In this document: positions 38,322 to 50,171 of the stretch, one piece after another
Layout: the number at the start of each line of letters is the position of its first letter
Position numbering within the stretch: position 1 is the stretch's first letter
Assembly: GCA_022316685.1 (NCBI GenBank)
Contig: JAKJHU010000107.1
Coordinates: 1,674,001 to 1,738,000, forward strand
Direction: 5' to 3'
Source of the DNA: Progne subis subis
Lineage: Eukaryota > Chordata > Aves > Passeriformes > Hirundinidae
Length of the DNA: 64,000 bases
Made by a program: the position numbers and the translations under genes
The notes under the pieces: model-generated
Seen by the model: the letters and a program-made list of their open reading frames with translations, nothing else
Database searches by the model: none
Told to the model about the DNA's origin: nothing

Positions 38322-38945
38322 AAAGTATATTTTTGGTCAGAGTAATATTTTTTGCACATTTAGAAAGCATGGAAATGTCAGTGTCAATGGTAAGATAATA
38401 CAAAAATACTCTACAAGTACAACCACTGTCACAATTAAAATTTATTTTAGGCAGTGTGACAGATATTGTCACCCCGTTTGTAACAATCCTGACTTTTGAC
38501 ATGTTTAGCTACTGCCAGGCATAGATTTCAGGCCTTTACAGATACAGAGCAACCTTCTCACTCCTTGCCTCTCTAGATGTGCAGTACAGTCTGCTTTTTC
38601 CCAGATGCCATCTCATTTTTTCATAAGGTTTGGCTCTATGTCCAAAGAAAATATTTCTGATTGCATCAAGACTTACCAATAGAGATCAGCACATGCTACA
38701 AAGTCAGTCCCCATCCAGATCACAAAACAGCTTAAGTACAGCATGGCCCATGTAGATTACTTTGGGAGGTAGCCTATTAGGGCTGAATGATGGGTTCCAG
38801 GTTTAACCACACTAGAGTGGTAGATCATGCCCTTTCAGCTTTTCCAACATTTCAGAATCACCATTTGCAATAACTTAGATTTTCCCTTAATTTTTTCTGC
38901 ATTTTGGAATATCATCTTTCATCCTGTAAAGCAAACAACCTCTTC

Positions 38946-38949
<4 letters not shown>

Positions 38950-39021
<72 letters not shown>
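38950..39021. repeat. Compound poly(A)-(TA)n microsatellite
   Basis: About 33 A followed directly by about 20 alternating AT units. Such a compound repeat is likely length-variable and is hard to sequence accurately. Confidence 0.92.
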
Positions 39022-39023
<2 letters not shown>

Positions 39024-39879
39024 TTCAAATTTTGTTCAGTCAGCCTTAGAGTGTTGCTCTCTCTGCCCTTGCTACTTTAATCTTATTTCACTCCCAGGAC
39101 AAGTGCTCATAGCTTTGTAGAAAGGGGTTAAATGCTGTTTCACATGCCGGGTTGCAAGGTCACATGCTTTCTAATCTATAGCTGACAAATATTATTTTCC
39201 CATTTGACAGCAGATGTCCTGTCAAAAGTCTGTGACAGCCAATAGGCTAAGAAATGTTGCTTCCCAGTAAAACAAAAAAGATCAGTTTTGTCACAGTATT
39301 TATTGAGTTCTCCAGAGAGGTGACTGGATGGAACTAAAGGACCAGTACAGGCAGAAGAGATCAGCTAAGATTTTAAAAAATCTTTCTTTTATCCTTTTTA
39401 CTTTAATTTGCAACACTATTATGAACTGCATAATAACTGCCACTCCTGTTAGTGTAGAACTGGTTTGTTTTTTTTTTAATATCTAAGCAGAGTGCTTATA
39501 GCTCATCATTATAGAGGATAAGTGACCTTGGCACTCCATACATACTGTGCAAGAGCACATGACGTTGAAAAACTAGGAATTAAAAAAAAAAATTAGACGA
39601 CTGACTTATTTTCTAGAAAACTCTATTTTTACATTCTGTGTGTATGAAAAAAACTCCAAACAGTCCCTCTTTTCTCTTGACATGACATGCACAAGAGCTG
39701 AAGAACATTATTGTCTCTGTTGAACTTGTCCTCTGCTTTGCTGTCAAGAGGATATAATACCATTGATTGTGGCCTAGATTGTAACCAAAAGTGAACTGGA
39801 TTATATTTTATAAAAGTTTTCTGCTATATCCAAATGTAATGATTTTAATTTAATGAAACTGGGCAGAAACAGTAATTAA

Positions 39880-41974
39880 TATAGTGGTTTTATGTTCACC
39901 AAATTCTGGTTGCTAAATATAGTGTTTATTCTTTTTTCTGTGGGAGAGAGATTAGGAGAAAAAGCAAAGCAGGCTCAAGCTTAAAAATGAACAAAACAGT
40001 TTTATTAACACACACTAAAAGAATGGAAAAAAAAAAAAGTAAGAAAGTCAGGGAAAAAGAAAACCTAAACCAAAACAGAATGAAAACACTCTTCAAAACA
40101 CTCTTCCCTATGGCAGTGTCCCCTCATGCCTGGCTGGCGTGTAGGCTAGCTCAGTTCTGCACTGCCACAGCGAGGATCGGTCGGGGTTACAGGCAGGGCG
40201 AGTAACCTCCTCCCAGTGAGTTCTTGGTTCCCCACACCAGCGAGTGGATCTGATGGAGCTGCGACTGCGGCGACAGAAAAGGGTCGACTCTCTTGAGCAG
40301 GGTAGAAGGTAGTTTATTAAGGGGAGTCCGGCAAGGAGCTCTACCTCAGACCACTGCTGCCCAGAGAGAGCAGAGATCAAAGCTTGACAGCCACTTATAA
40401 ACGGGGGAGGATCCAGGGGTGGTGACAATGGGTCAGCCAACCAGGGAACATGGGGGTGGTAACAGGGGTGTCAACTTCTGAACCATTAACAAATCACAAG
40501 AGGGGAGGAGGGGATCCCCCGGGCACCAGCCTATCACTCAATGCCTCTCCTGGATCTTTCCAGAATCCAGGGAAGGGTCTCAAAGTGACAGACAGGGCGA
40601 CCAGGAGGAGAGGGAGGTGATTGATATGGACAGGTGCAGGGAAGGAATGATTGGCATAAAATGTCTGGTTATATAACCAACTCAAAAGGGGGAAGCTATT
40701 GCAGAACACAGGGGTATAGAGTGGACTGAACCATTACAAAAATAACTTAAAAATCTTACAAAAATAACTTAATAACTTAATAAAGCAACTCTTGCACCAC
40801 TACACTTCCCTCCCTCTACAAACTATTATCTTTCTTATAAAACAACATAGACACAACTTATGATTTTCAGTCAGTTTCACTATTTAAACATAATCATTCA
40901 TTACTTTAGGAGAAGAGTCTCTCTAGGGTTTCATGGAGACATTTGCCACAAGACAAAATAGTCTAGTGGCTCCCAATGTCACACATCTCCAACCGCCCAG
41001 AGTTTTTGCAGACTCTGATTTTCTATCAGCAGCCTTTTTCTTTGGCCATTTACAGGCCTCTCAGTGTATCTGGGGTACTGTTTACGAATATTTCTTCCAG
41101 TCTAAAATCATCTTCATCTCAAAGGCCGAGACCTCCTTTTAATCCAGGAGCAGGGGCTTTAAAGTTCTCAATTAAATCTTAATCACATTAGTCCTCAATT
41201 TTGATTAGAATTAGCATTCTCCCCAACAACACCAAGATCCTACAAAGAACAGTCCATTTCTCCACAGTTTACCCCAGAGAAGTCCAGTTAAAATTGTCCA
41301 CTTCTTCAATCCTAATCTAATATTATCAGTTCTTTCACTTTTAATCCACTGACTTCATGCAGGGTCTGTTCTACGTACCCTATTTTCTTTCTTTCTCTCA
41401 AGGAAGGGTTGTGCTTCAGAAGCTCCATGTTGCTAGGAAAGGGTTAAATCTGCCCAGGCCTGCAGTGGCCATGTGCTCTCTGCCCTGGGCTGCAGGGCTG
41501 TAGAGATCAGCTGTGCTGATAAAGAAAACTAGTAGAAGTCTTTTCTTCCAACCCCTCAGTCTCATCCAGGGCGACCTGGCGCAGAGCTGCCACAAAGCGG
41601 TAACCATGTGGCATTGCTGAGCAGCTCTCCTCTCTCCCACTGGCAGCCAGTAGAAAGAGACCTTATCCAGACCACTCCCTGTGCGAGCAGCAGCTCCTGG
41701 AGGTCTGGCTGGGCCTGGCCTGGACACCCACGATATTACCTCACGGCCATCTCAACAGAAAGAGAGCGGTCTGCCAGAGATGAGGGGTTTAAATATGTCC
41801 TTTCCCAAAGTCGCATTTGGCATCTTTATTGGTTAAATTAGTGGCCAGTATCTTGGCTAGCTTTCTGATAGGTCCCTGTCCTCCCCCTGCAAAGCAACTC
41901 TAAGGTCTTGGCCAGGAAAAACATTCCATATTTCTCTATAACTAGAAATAAAACTGTGCTAACCCATGAAAACA
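39880..41974 (-). mobile_element. Long LTR element, copy A, split by a younger LTR
   Basis: Its arms, 39880-40108 and 40805-41974, align in order with 54826-56456: shared blocks include GGAGAAAAAGCAAA, TTTTATTA near the left end, CTAGTGGCTCCCAATGTCACA, CCAGAGAAGTCCAGTTAAAA, AAATCTGCCCAGGCCTGCAG and GGTCCCTGTCCT. Read on the minus strand it begins TGTTTTCATGGG and ends near CACTATA with nearby AATAAA-like signals, which suggests minus orientation. Without the nested LTR it is about 1.4 kb, long for an LTR, so some of it may be non-LTR proviral sequence. No retroviral coding motif was seen. A clear target duplication was not found (AATTAA/AATTTC is weak). Confidence 0.7.
40109..40804 (-). mobile_element. 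Solo LTR nested in long LTR copy A (relative of family 1)
   Basis: A 696-bp element flanked by perfect 6-bp duplications CTTCCC at 40103-40108 and 40805-40810. Removing it restores continuity with the homologous copy at 55050-55060 (CACTCTTCCCTACCCC). On the minus strand it starts TGTAGTGGTGCAAGAG, related to the family 1 start TGTGGTGGTGCAAGAA, and carries AATAAA (TTTATT at 40313-40318 on plus). Its plus-strand left end reads TATGGCAG, where TG is expected, a probable point mutation. No interior. Confidence 0.92.
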
Positions 41975-42360
41975 AATTTCCCTTGTACACTGAATGATTC
42001 GAGCTAAAGAAAATACTTCCTTCAACAATCTATTTTTCTTGAATTACCACATTTCATAATTTGTTCTAGGCAGTATTTAGGTTCTGCCATGCATTTACGC
42101 CTATTACTAATTCATTCTGTAAATGTCACTGAGACTCTCTTTTCAGGCTGGTATAAATATCTAGATTTTCATCACAAACTGACCACAAGGTAGTATCTAT
42201 AGCACTGGTAAATGAACCAGAAAAAGAAGAAAATGTTAACTAATAGAATCTCAGGTGAAATACAGAGCTCAAGGAATTACTAGCACCATAATTAATAAGG
42301 CCAAGAGCAAGTTAAACTATGTGGATATAATTTTGACTTGATTACTTAGGAACAAAATAT
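41975..42360. other. Unique noncoding DNA
   Basis: A short AT-rich interval between the long LTR and the CR1 copy. Nothing recognised. Confidence 0.6.
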
Positions 42361-42365
42361 TGCAT

Positions 42366-44262
42366 AGAATCATAGAATGTACTGAATTTGAAGGAACCCA
42401 TCAAGATTGAGACCATATCCTGGCCCTGCACAGGACACCTCTAGAGTTCCTGAGAGTGTTGTGCTATATATTGTATTGCACCATCAGTTTTCCTATTTGA
42501 ACTCCTGAGTTAGGAGTTTGAAGCAGTTCTGTCTCAGAGAGAAAATCCATCAGTTTAATACTGGTTTATTTATTTGTGAATATGTCATTGCCAAGGCCAC
42601 AAGTAGCAAAGGCACCATCAGTTTTTGTTTCTTCCCACCCCTTTTTCCCCTCTGTTACAACACCATCCCCAAGGATCACCAAATGCTTCTTGAGCTCCAT
42701 CAGGCTGGTGCTGTGGCCACTTCTGTGGGGAGCCTGTTCTAGTGCCCAACCACCCTCCAGGCGAAGGACCTTTTCCTGATATCCAGCTTAAACCTCCTCT
42801 GACTCAGCTTCATGCTGTTTCCTCTACTCCTGTCTGTCCTGTCACTGGTCCACAGAGTAGAGAGAAGAGTACCTGCCTGTGTCTGGTTCCATCCCCACAC
42901 TGAGCGGGAGCTGACCTCCGGCTAGCTCGGGTCTGCTCAGCCACAGAAGTTCCCAGTTCGGATGGGCACGCAGGCAATCTTTACCTGCTGGATCGGCTTC
43001 TCAGCGGCAGCTGGACCAAATAGTGTCCTGACAGCAATAGCAGCAGAAGAGAAAAGGCTGGCTCTCAGCTTAGCAGGTTAAAAGATGTTTATTCAGGCCC
43101 AGCTGCGGGAAGTCCGCAGCTGGTCCAAACCTCAGGCCAGCGAGGCCAGAGACCCAGAGCAGAGAGAGCGAGAATCTCCCTCCTCCACCTTATAAGCAGG
43201 GGAGGGGTTCAAGGGAGGTTACAACAAGACAACAAATCAGGGGCTTCAGGGGGTAACAAGGTGTGCCCACCCCCAAGCCTTGGACCACTAAAATCCAGAG
43301 CTAAAGGAATTCCCCCCAGGGGACCTATCACCTGAAGCCCTCTCCCTGAGATTTTGCAATCCGGGAGGGACCCCTGGAGTGACAGGCTGCCCCAGAGCAG
43401 GGGGGGGGGTGGGCAGAGGGGATGTTACAAGTCAGGTGGGGAGTGGGAAGACTGGCACAGAATACCTTATTATACAGAGAACACAAAAGGGAATGGACAG
43501 TTAAAAAACTGGGGATACAGTGAAATGAACCATAATATAAACTTCTTATAAAAACCTAATAAAACAGTTCTGCACCACTACACCTGCCCCTCCTCTTCCC
43601 CTCACAAGAAAGCTTCAGACTGCACTGAGGTCTCCCCTCAGCCTCCTCCAGGCTGAACACTCCAAGTGCCCTCAGCCACACCTCACACAGCTTCCCCTCA
43701 AGGCCCTTCACCATCTTTGTTGCCCTCCTTTGGACACTTTCTAACAGCTTTAGATCCTTCTTATATTGTGGTGCCCAAAACTGCCCCCAGCACTCAAGGT
43801 CAGGCAGTACTACCTCTGAGTGAGCAGAACAATCCTCTCCCTGGTGGTGATCGTCCTCTCCTGGCTGGTGATGCTGTGCCTGAAGCTCCCAGGGCAGGGT
43901 TGTCCCTCCTGGCTGCCAGGGCACTGCTGACTCATGTTCAACTTGCCATGGACCAGGATCCCAAGGTCCCTTTCTGAAGTGCTGCTTTCTAGCCTCTTGT
44001 TCCTCAGTCTTTTCATACAACCAGGGTTTCCCCATCCCAGGTACAGAATCCAGCAGCACTTGCCTTTGTTAAACTTCACACAGTTGGTGATTGCCCGTCT
44101 CTTATTTGTCAAGGTCTCTCTGTGAGGCCTCTCTGACACCAAGGAAGTTGGCAGCTCCTCACAATTTGTCATTTTCAAACTTAGTATTCATTCAAGTCCT
44201 GTGTAGAAGTCATTAATGAAGATGTTGAAATTAACTGGGCTGAGGATGGAGCCCTATTTCCT
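42366..44262 (-). mobile_element. CR1 LINE copy, ORF2 3' part and 3' end, split by an LTR
   Basis: The left end ATAGAATCATAGAATG is the complement of the CR1 3' terminal repeats. On the minus strand the ORF2 remnant reads MKFNKGKC-like (VKFNKGKCC), LESSTSERDLGILV, then QFWAPQYKKDLKLLESVQRRATKMVKGLE and LGVFSLEEAEG, which is the well-conserved C-terminal part of CR1 ORF2. Frameshifts break the frame. The 5' side fades around 44262 in the region after the F-A-D-D motif. An ERVK-type solo LTR at 42878-43582 interrupts it, and CR1 resumes at exactly the duplicated CCTGCC. Confidence 0.95.
42878..43582 (-). mobile_element. Solo LTR, family 1, copy 2, nested in CR1
   Basis: A 705-bp element from TGTGTCTGGTTCC to CACCACTACA, flanked by perfect 6-bp duplications CCTGCC at 42872-42877 and 43583-43588. 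The poly(A) signal lies on the minus strand (TTTATT at 43088-43093 on plus). It is the reverse complement of family 1 copies at 13290 and 50172, sharing the TAAAAGATGTTTATTCAGG block and GTGCCCACCCCCAAGCC. It contains a G run at 43401-43409. No interior sequence. Confidence 0.95.
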
Positions 44263-45088
44263 AGGATAGCATTTAAAGTCAGCTTCAGATAGGAGAATAC
44301 TAATGCTGAAATTTATATTCAAAAGATAGTTTTGTTTACTAATATTTTGAAGATGAGATTGTACTCATAAATATAGAACAGATAAATCTTTCGAGAACTA
44401 ATGTGCTTTAGGCTTGATGAATTGACAACAATTAATACTCAAACACACTGTAATAAAATGTTCATGAAGTTTATTATTTGCCATTCTTATCAACTAATTA
44501 AAAACATCTTCAGGGTTGGATGTGTAATAAATGGGTTGGAAAGAAAGACAGAATGGATTTAAACACATTTTCTCCCCTTGAATATTACAGTGACTGTTGA
44601 CTCATGGCACATTAATTCATGCTATAGAAAAGAGCAGTAAGATTAGAGAAAGAGCTTTATATTATAGTGTGAACTCTGGGTATATTAGGCACTCTTGCTG
44701 TAAGTTAAATTTATATATTGAGATATAATTGTAGTGTGCTGAATTATACTTCTAAACTTGAGGCCCCGAGAAACTACTTGGTGTCGCTAGCTAGCATCAG
44801 AAAGGAAGATTCTGCTTCCTTCTCTCAGCAAAGCTGAGAGACTACATCCCATTCTCTTTCACACTTTTGTGAAATACTAATGAGCTCAGAAGATATTTCC
44901 TATCCATAGAGCTCTAATCATGTCTTTGGGAACTACTTTCTAGGGACACCCTTGCCAAGTAAAAGAACTATTTTCAGGGCAAGCTTTCCATTGATCTTTA
45001 GAGTAAATCAATAGAAATGTGCAAGACAGAACGGAAGAATAACATCTAAATGAGTAACAACTTATGTTACTTCATCTAAACACTATGA
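44263..45088. other. Unique AT-rich noncoding DNA
   Basis: No gene or repeat recognised between the CR1 copy and the next solo LTR. Confidence 0.6.
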
Positions 45089-45094
45089 GTCAAG

Positions 45095-45765
45095 TGTTGA
45101 GGGTTAAGTTCTCCTGTAGAATTTTTCCCCCCCATGAGTTGCTAGATTTTTAAGTAGGGGTAGTTAAGCGGTGCTTAACCTGACAAAAGAAGTTGGTCAC
45201 TTGGTTTTGGGGAAGGGAGGAGGCTCCCGGGAGAGCTAAGGTGTGGGCTCACTTCTCTCGGTTTTCCCGGGGAGGACGGTCGGGCTACGGAGTAGCTGCC
45301 TGGAGTCCACAGCTAACGGAGGAGTCTGGTCCTGGGAATTCTATCATCTGTTGGAGTGCCCAGGAATTCGGAGTTTCTTCGTTACCCTGCTGGATTTTGG
45401 GTCAGCCCGGGGTCCAGCCGCTGCGGGTTCTCCGGCACTGCCCACTTCATCTGCCAGGGCACCCCCCCTGCCTGCTGAGGACAGATCCATCGCTTCCAGC
45501 TTGCAGCCATCAGCGACGGACTTTTCCACCGTTTGCCCTCAGGGTTCTTGGTTCTGTTTTACTGTTATTATAAGTGCTGTTGTTGTTTGTCTGTCCTGTT
45601 ATATTTACTAGTAAAGGACTGTTATTCCTTTTCCCCATAGCTCTGACCGAAAGTTTTTTTTAATCTTCTAAATTATAATAACATGGAGGGAAAGATTTGA
45701 ATTCCTTATTTCCTGGAGAGGCCTGCCTACCCTTAGCAGACAACTGTCTTTTTCAAACCAAGACA
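45095..45765 (+). mobile_element. Solo LTR, ERVK-type
   Basis: A 671-bp element from TGTTGAGGGTTAAG to CAAACCAAGACA with perfect 6-bp duplications GTCAAG at 45089-45094 and 45766-45771. AGTAAA at 45610-45615 is a likely variant poly(A) signal. The central part is GC-rich; the overlapping frames at 45193-45611 fall wholly inside the LTR and have no recognised domain. It is a different family from the other LTRs here. No interior. Confidence 0.88.
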
Positions 45766-46085
45766 GTCAAGGTATGCACGTATTCGTGGAGCAGAATCTA
45801 TCATAGAAGGGCCTGGGTTGCAATGGACATTAAAAACCATCTAGTTACAAATCATCCCCACTGCCATGGACAGAGACATCTTTCACCAGATTGCTCAAAG
45901 CTCCATCAATTCGGCCTTGGACACTTCCACAGAGGGGGTATCCACAACTTTCCCTGGGCAGCCTCTTCCAGTGCCACACCACTGTCACAGTAAAGAACTT
46001 CTTTCTAACATATAATCCAAACCTACTCTCAGTTTGAATCTATTGCTTTTTATTCTGTCACTACATGCTCTTGTAAATAGTCTCT

Positions 46086-46447
46086 TGAAAATATACTTCC
46101 CTCTAGCCACGCGCCTCCCCCCCCTCCCCCCCGGCTCTTGCTAGCTCAGTTATTCAGGGCTTTTAGGAAAATATATTTCATAGAGACAGAATAAAGATTT
46201 CAAAAGAGTGGTTCTCACCCCCAGCATCCGTCCAAGCTTTATTCTTGATGTGATGTTCCAGGAGCCCAAGAAGAGAGAGAGTGAACAGGAAGAGACAGGG
46301 GTTTATCTAGTTTTGGGCCAAGGAAAGATATTGGCCCTGAGCCAACAGGGTCAGGAGTAGGTATGATAAGGAAGAAGGGTTAAACTACATAGCACAGGCT
46401 TCAGGGGGATTCTGAGGGGAAAAACCATTCCTCAGAGGAACACAACA
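46086..46447 (-). mobile_element. Solo LTR nested in CR1 (first of two)
   Basis: A 362-bp element from TGAAAATATACTTCC to GAACACAACA. The flanks GTCTCT (46080-46085) and GACTCT (46448-46453) match at five of six bases, and CR1 similarity stops and restarts at these points. AATAAA on the minus strand (TTTATT at 46238-46243) gives orientation. A pyrimidine block with C runs sits at about 46115-46132 near its left end. No interior; family not identified. Confidence 0.8.
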
Positions 46448-46887
46448 GACTCTCTCCATCTTTCTTTTGGGCTCCTTTTTGGTACTGGAAACTGCAACTA
46501 GCTTACTCAAAAGCCATCTCTGTTCCAGGCAGAACAAAACCAATTCTCTCAGCCTTTCCTCATAAGAGAGGTGGTCCTCTAATCAACCTGGTGGTCTCCT
46601 TTGGACCAGTTCAAACAGGTCCATGTCCTTCCTGTGCTGGGACCCCAGAGCTGGATGCAGCTCTGCAGGTGGGGTCTTACCAGAGCAGAGCAGAGGGGCA
46701 GAATCCCCTCCCTCCCCTGCTGCCCACGGTGCTCTGGATGTGGCCCAGGACACGTTTGGCTTTCTGGGCTGTGAGTGAACACGGCTGGGTCATGTCCAAC
46801 CTCTCATCCACCAGCACCCCCAAATACTTCTCAGCAGAGCTGCCCTTGATCTGTTTAGCCTGTGTTGATCCCAGGAGTTGCCCCGGT

Positions 46888-47232
46888 TGTTGTATTTCTT
46901 TCTGAGACTAGATGACCGCCAATGGCAAAAGGAAAAGAGTCTTCTCTCTTTCACCGGGTGGGATATAACAGCTTTTATTCTCAAGTCCTGCCCTACTTGG
47001 CTGGAGCCCTCCCTAGGCCCTTCCCGTGTCGGGGCTTTTTCCCCAGGGGGCAGGGCCCAGAGGCAGGGACAAGACACCACCCAATCAGGGATAAAGCGGG
47101 AGGGAACAGAGTTAGGTTACATTTCAGTGTGGGGGATGGGCACTGCTGGGCAAGGACAGACCATGTGATACAGAGAAAAAACATTACAAATCTGATGAAA
47201 TACAATATAAACCCAATTAATGCATTACAACA
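46888..47232 (-). mobile_element. Solo LTR nested in CR1 (second; family 2)
   Basis: A 345-bp element from TGTTGTATTTC to GCATTACAACA, flanked by CCCGGT (46882-46887) and CCCAGT (47233-47238), matching at five of six bases. It is a shorter relative of 4823-5359, sharing GGCAGGGACAAG, CCAATCAGGGATAA and ATATAAACCCAA blocks; the left part of the longer copy is absent. AATAAA on the minus strand (TTTATT at 46974-46979). The frames crossing 46790-47280 are not genes. Confidence 0.82.
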
Positions 47233-47310
47233 CCCAGTAGTCTCTTGATGTTGATTCCACTTCTGAAATGAACTTCTCATGTGGACTTTGCTGAACCTAG
47301 GTGAAGAATG

Positions 47311-50165
47311 AGGATTCAGTCCATCTATTAACTTTTACCAGCCTATATGTCAGGGATCTTAGTAAAATACTAGTAGGGAGTGAGGCCTATACTAGCAAAT
47401 TGCTTGTTTGTAGAGAACTATTATCCAAAAAGTTTGCAATTATCTTGCTTACTTGTGAAAAAGGATTTTATTTTTTTCTTAGTTGAAATATTTGTCAAAA
47501 ATAATGGTTGTTAATGAAATATAAGATTTATGTTATGTGACAATGTGAATTGAAGTAATTTCTTAAAATATATTCTGATACAGAAAAGAAGGTTTTCACG
47601 TGGGAACCAATAAGACTGAGATACTTAGAAAATATGTAAATGGATTGGATTTAAAGTTAATTTTGTGGAGTATCTCTTAAAAATACTCCCAAAGTTATGT
47701 TTCTCCTTTGACTCTCCTCCAAAGAAGTTTAGGGCATGCTTTGATTAAAAAAAAAAAAAAAAAAGCCCAGAACACTGTATTTACATTTCAGTGAATGATT
47801 AAAGAAACTTGAGGCATTTCATGAGACTTATGAGAAACAAACTGAGCAGTAACCACTGTTAGTAGATGCTCATTTTTTCTCAATCTTATAAACAATATGG
47901 TTACAGACAACATTTCAAAATACCACAAACTCCTATTTCTGGAAGGGCATGGAAGCTTTCCTATTACCTTTGTACTAGGGAAAACAAGTTTCAAGTAGAT
48001 CTCTAGTGTACTTGTTACACTCCATTTTATCTGTCCTGTTTATTCTCCAAATGTGGAATGGAAGACAGGAATATATACAAGAGGCATAGTAAATTAGGGA
48101 TTACTACCCATAATCTCACCCTCCAAAAAAAAAGTGTGTTGTCATGTCCCTAGATGTTTGGGCTGGACTAGATTATCATACTGCTCATATTTTCCTTCCT
48201 AATGAAAACAGGCAGAGGATGTAATTAAGTTCTAAGGACAATAACTGGTAAATATAAAAGTAGAGGCAATTCAAAAGATATATTGAACAGGTTTGATGTA
48301 TGCATTTTGATGAAGATAAACTTAGATGATAAGGATTTTGAGATTAACCTTTGATTCTGGTTTTTAATAATCATAAAAAATCTTTTACCTGAACTAGTCC
48401 AGTAGTTAAAAAAAGAATGTGTGTATGAAGAGCATTATAAGGTCAAAATATCCTTCTGGAGATATTACCATATTGCTGAAAAGGCCAGTTTGAAAAAAAA
48501 AAAAAAAGGATAAAAGGGGAAATGAATCAGAACTCAAAGGTAAAATCTGTAAGCTTGTTTCATTTCTTAGATTTTTTAATTCAGAAAGAAAACAATTATT
48601 TTCAGTGGGAAAGGCATTAAACAAGTTAAAAAATTTAAATGATAAGGAGCTATATTAGCAAACAGGGAGAATATCAACTTTATATCAGCTTAACATAAAA
48701 AAAAAAATTAGTGATGGAGCCGGAATTAACATGATTGAATACTAAGGGTCTCTCTTGAATGCTACATAAGTACAGTGTGAACCATTAGAAAGTCTGCCCT
48801 TATTGAACTACTGTACAAAAATGCTCAAGAGAGAAAAGTTCACTAGAATAGAAATGAGGACATGCTGAAAGATGGTAACTGGCACTGATGACCACAGTAT
48901 CCTTATACTGTATGGTAATGCTTTTGGTCCTGTAATTACATTTACAGAGTTAAATATTCTGTTCACCCTGGGGAAGCTAATATTGCAAACCACTATAGCT
49001 TTGCTTCAGAAAAAAAATAGTGGGATAAATCCTGGTAAAAGCTACACAACTATAAATATATAAGGTAGATCATGTGTGTCAGGGTTCTCAATTGTTCATT
49101 GATAGATTGCAATACAAAACATGACATTTATTAGATAAACTGATTTGGCAAACTTGAAGGATACAAAAAATTTTATAGATCAGAATGAGATTCAGCAAAG
49201 CTCACATTTACCTAACACAACATTTCAAGTTCCAGTTTACACTTTCAAGCTATTCAGTTAGAACAATATATATCATATGTCTGACAGTGAAGGCATGTTT
49301 ATGGAACAGACCAGTTGTTGGGTTTTTTGTACTGCCACCATCAACATATGTGCTTGGCATTATTGGCAAGCTTAGAGGATGTGATAGATTCCAAGCTTTT
49401 TAAAGCTGTCTAGGTGCTGTCTACAAAGTCTGACTCCAAAAGGCTGAACGTGCAGCCAGAATAATTGTGTCTAATATATTTATTAATAAGAAATTTGGCA
49501 AGAGATTTTCATTATGCAGCTTATATCATGACAGCTGTTTTCAGTGATGAGTAAAAAGCTTTTTCACCCCTTTAACATTTCTTGCTCCAGCTTCCTGACC
49601 TTAATGACTCATCCATTCCATAATTCCCTGGAACAATGAAACAAGTTAGTTAGATTCCCACATTTGCCACCTACTAGGTGAGGAATAAATAAAATCTTCC
49701 ACTCACCTGGGAGTTTTTTTGATGAGCCACTTCATTGATTTGAAGGTAGTGAACAACATTGAACAATATGTAAAAGAGGTTCCTTCATGAAATGCTTTTC
49801 ATGGAAACATCTCGGAAAATAAAATACCCTTTCTTCAAATTAACATCAAGCATGACTTAGATAGAAAATTAAGTAGATATCACTTTGTGTATTTTAATTG
49901 AAATGCATCTAGAAGACTGTGTGTATGGCAACTAAAGCCACAACTAAAACATCCAATCAGTAATACTCTACCAATCCCTGCAGAAGGTCCTGCCATGGTA
50001 CTGTCTATAGGTAGGAAAGGAAGCCAGAGGATTGTAGACAAACCTTCGATGAGTCACAATCCCAGGAAGTAATTTTTTTCTACTGTGTATAGTCCAGTTA
50101 CTGGCACAGATGTTTCTTCTAGACTATGGTCAAGTTAGAGAAACCTGATGACTTATATAACCTTC
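47311..50165. other. Unique AT-rich noncoding DNA
   Basis: No gene or repeat recognised apart from an A run at 47747-47764 and shorter runs at 48495-48508 and 48699-48707. Short open frames at 47788-49403 lack motifs. Confidence 0.55.
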
Positions 50166-50171
50166 ATGCAT
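50166..50171. repeat. Target-site duplication, left copy (ATGCAT)
   Basis: Perfect 6-bp match to 50866-50871. Choosing this 6-bp copy places the LTR start at 50172 with first base G where T is expected, which agrees with the other family members from the second base on. Confidence 0.8.

Larger units (their letters stand above)
35501..39879. other. Unique AT-rich noncoding DNA
   Basis: No gene recognised. It includes an A run at 38291-38319 and a compound A/(TA) repeat at 38950-39021. Open frames crossing these are translations of the repeats. Confidence 0.55.
45805..47310 (-). mobile_element. CR1 LINE copy split by two solo LTRs
   Basis: The left arm (45805-46085) begins with the complement of the CR1 3' end and includes CCACTGCCATGGACAGAGAC and GCAGCCTCTTCCAGTGCC. 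The middle arm (46448-46887) includes the complement of the ORF2 C-terminus, with minus-strand LCSALVRPHLQSC and a tryptophan two residues later, the CR1 SALVRPHLEYC motif. A diverged right arm (47233 to about 47310) may continue it. The copy is minus strand and 5'-truncated. Two LTRs, at 46086-46447 and 46888-47232, interrupt it at sites marked by near-perfect 6-bp duplications. Confidence 0.9.

Noticed and set aside
43556..44178. Open frames of 122-167 codons on the minus strand taken as a gene
   Set aside because: They are the decayed C-terminal part of CR1 ORF2, shown by the QFWAPQYKKD and VQRRATKMVKGLE motifs, and are frameshifted.
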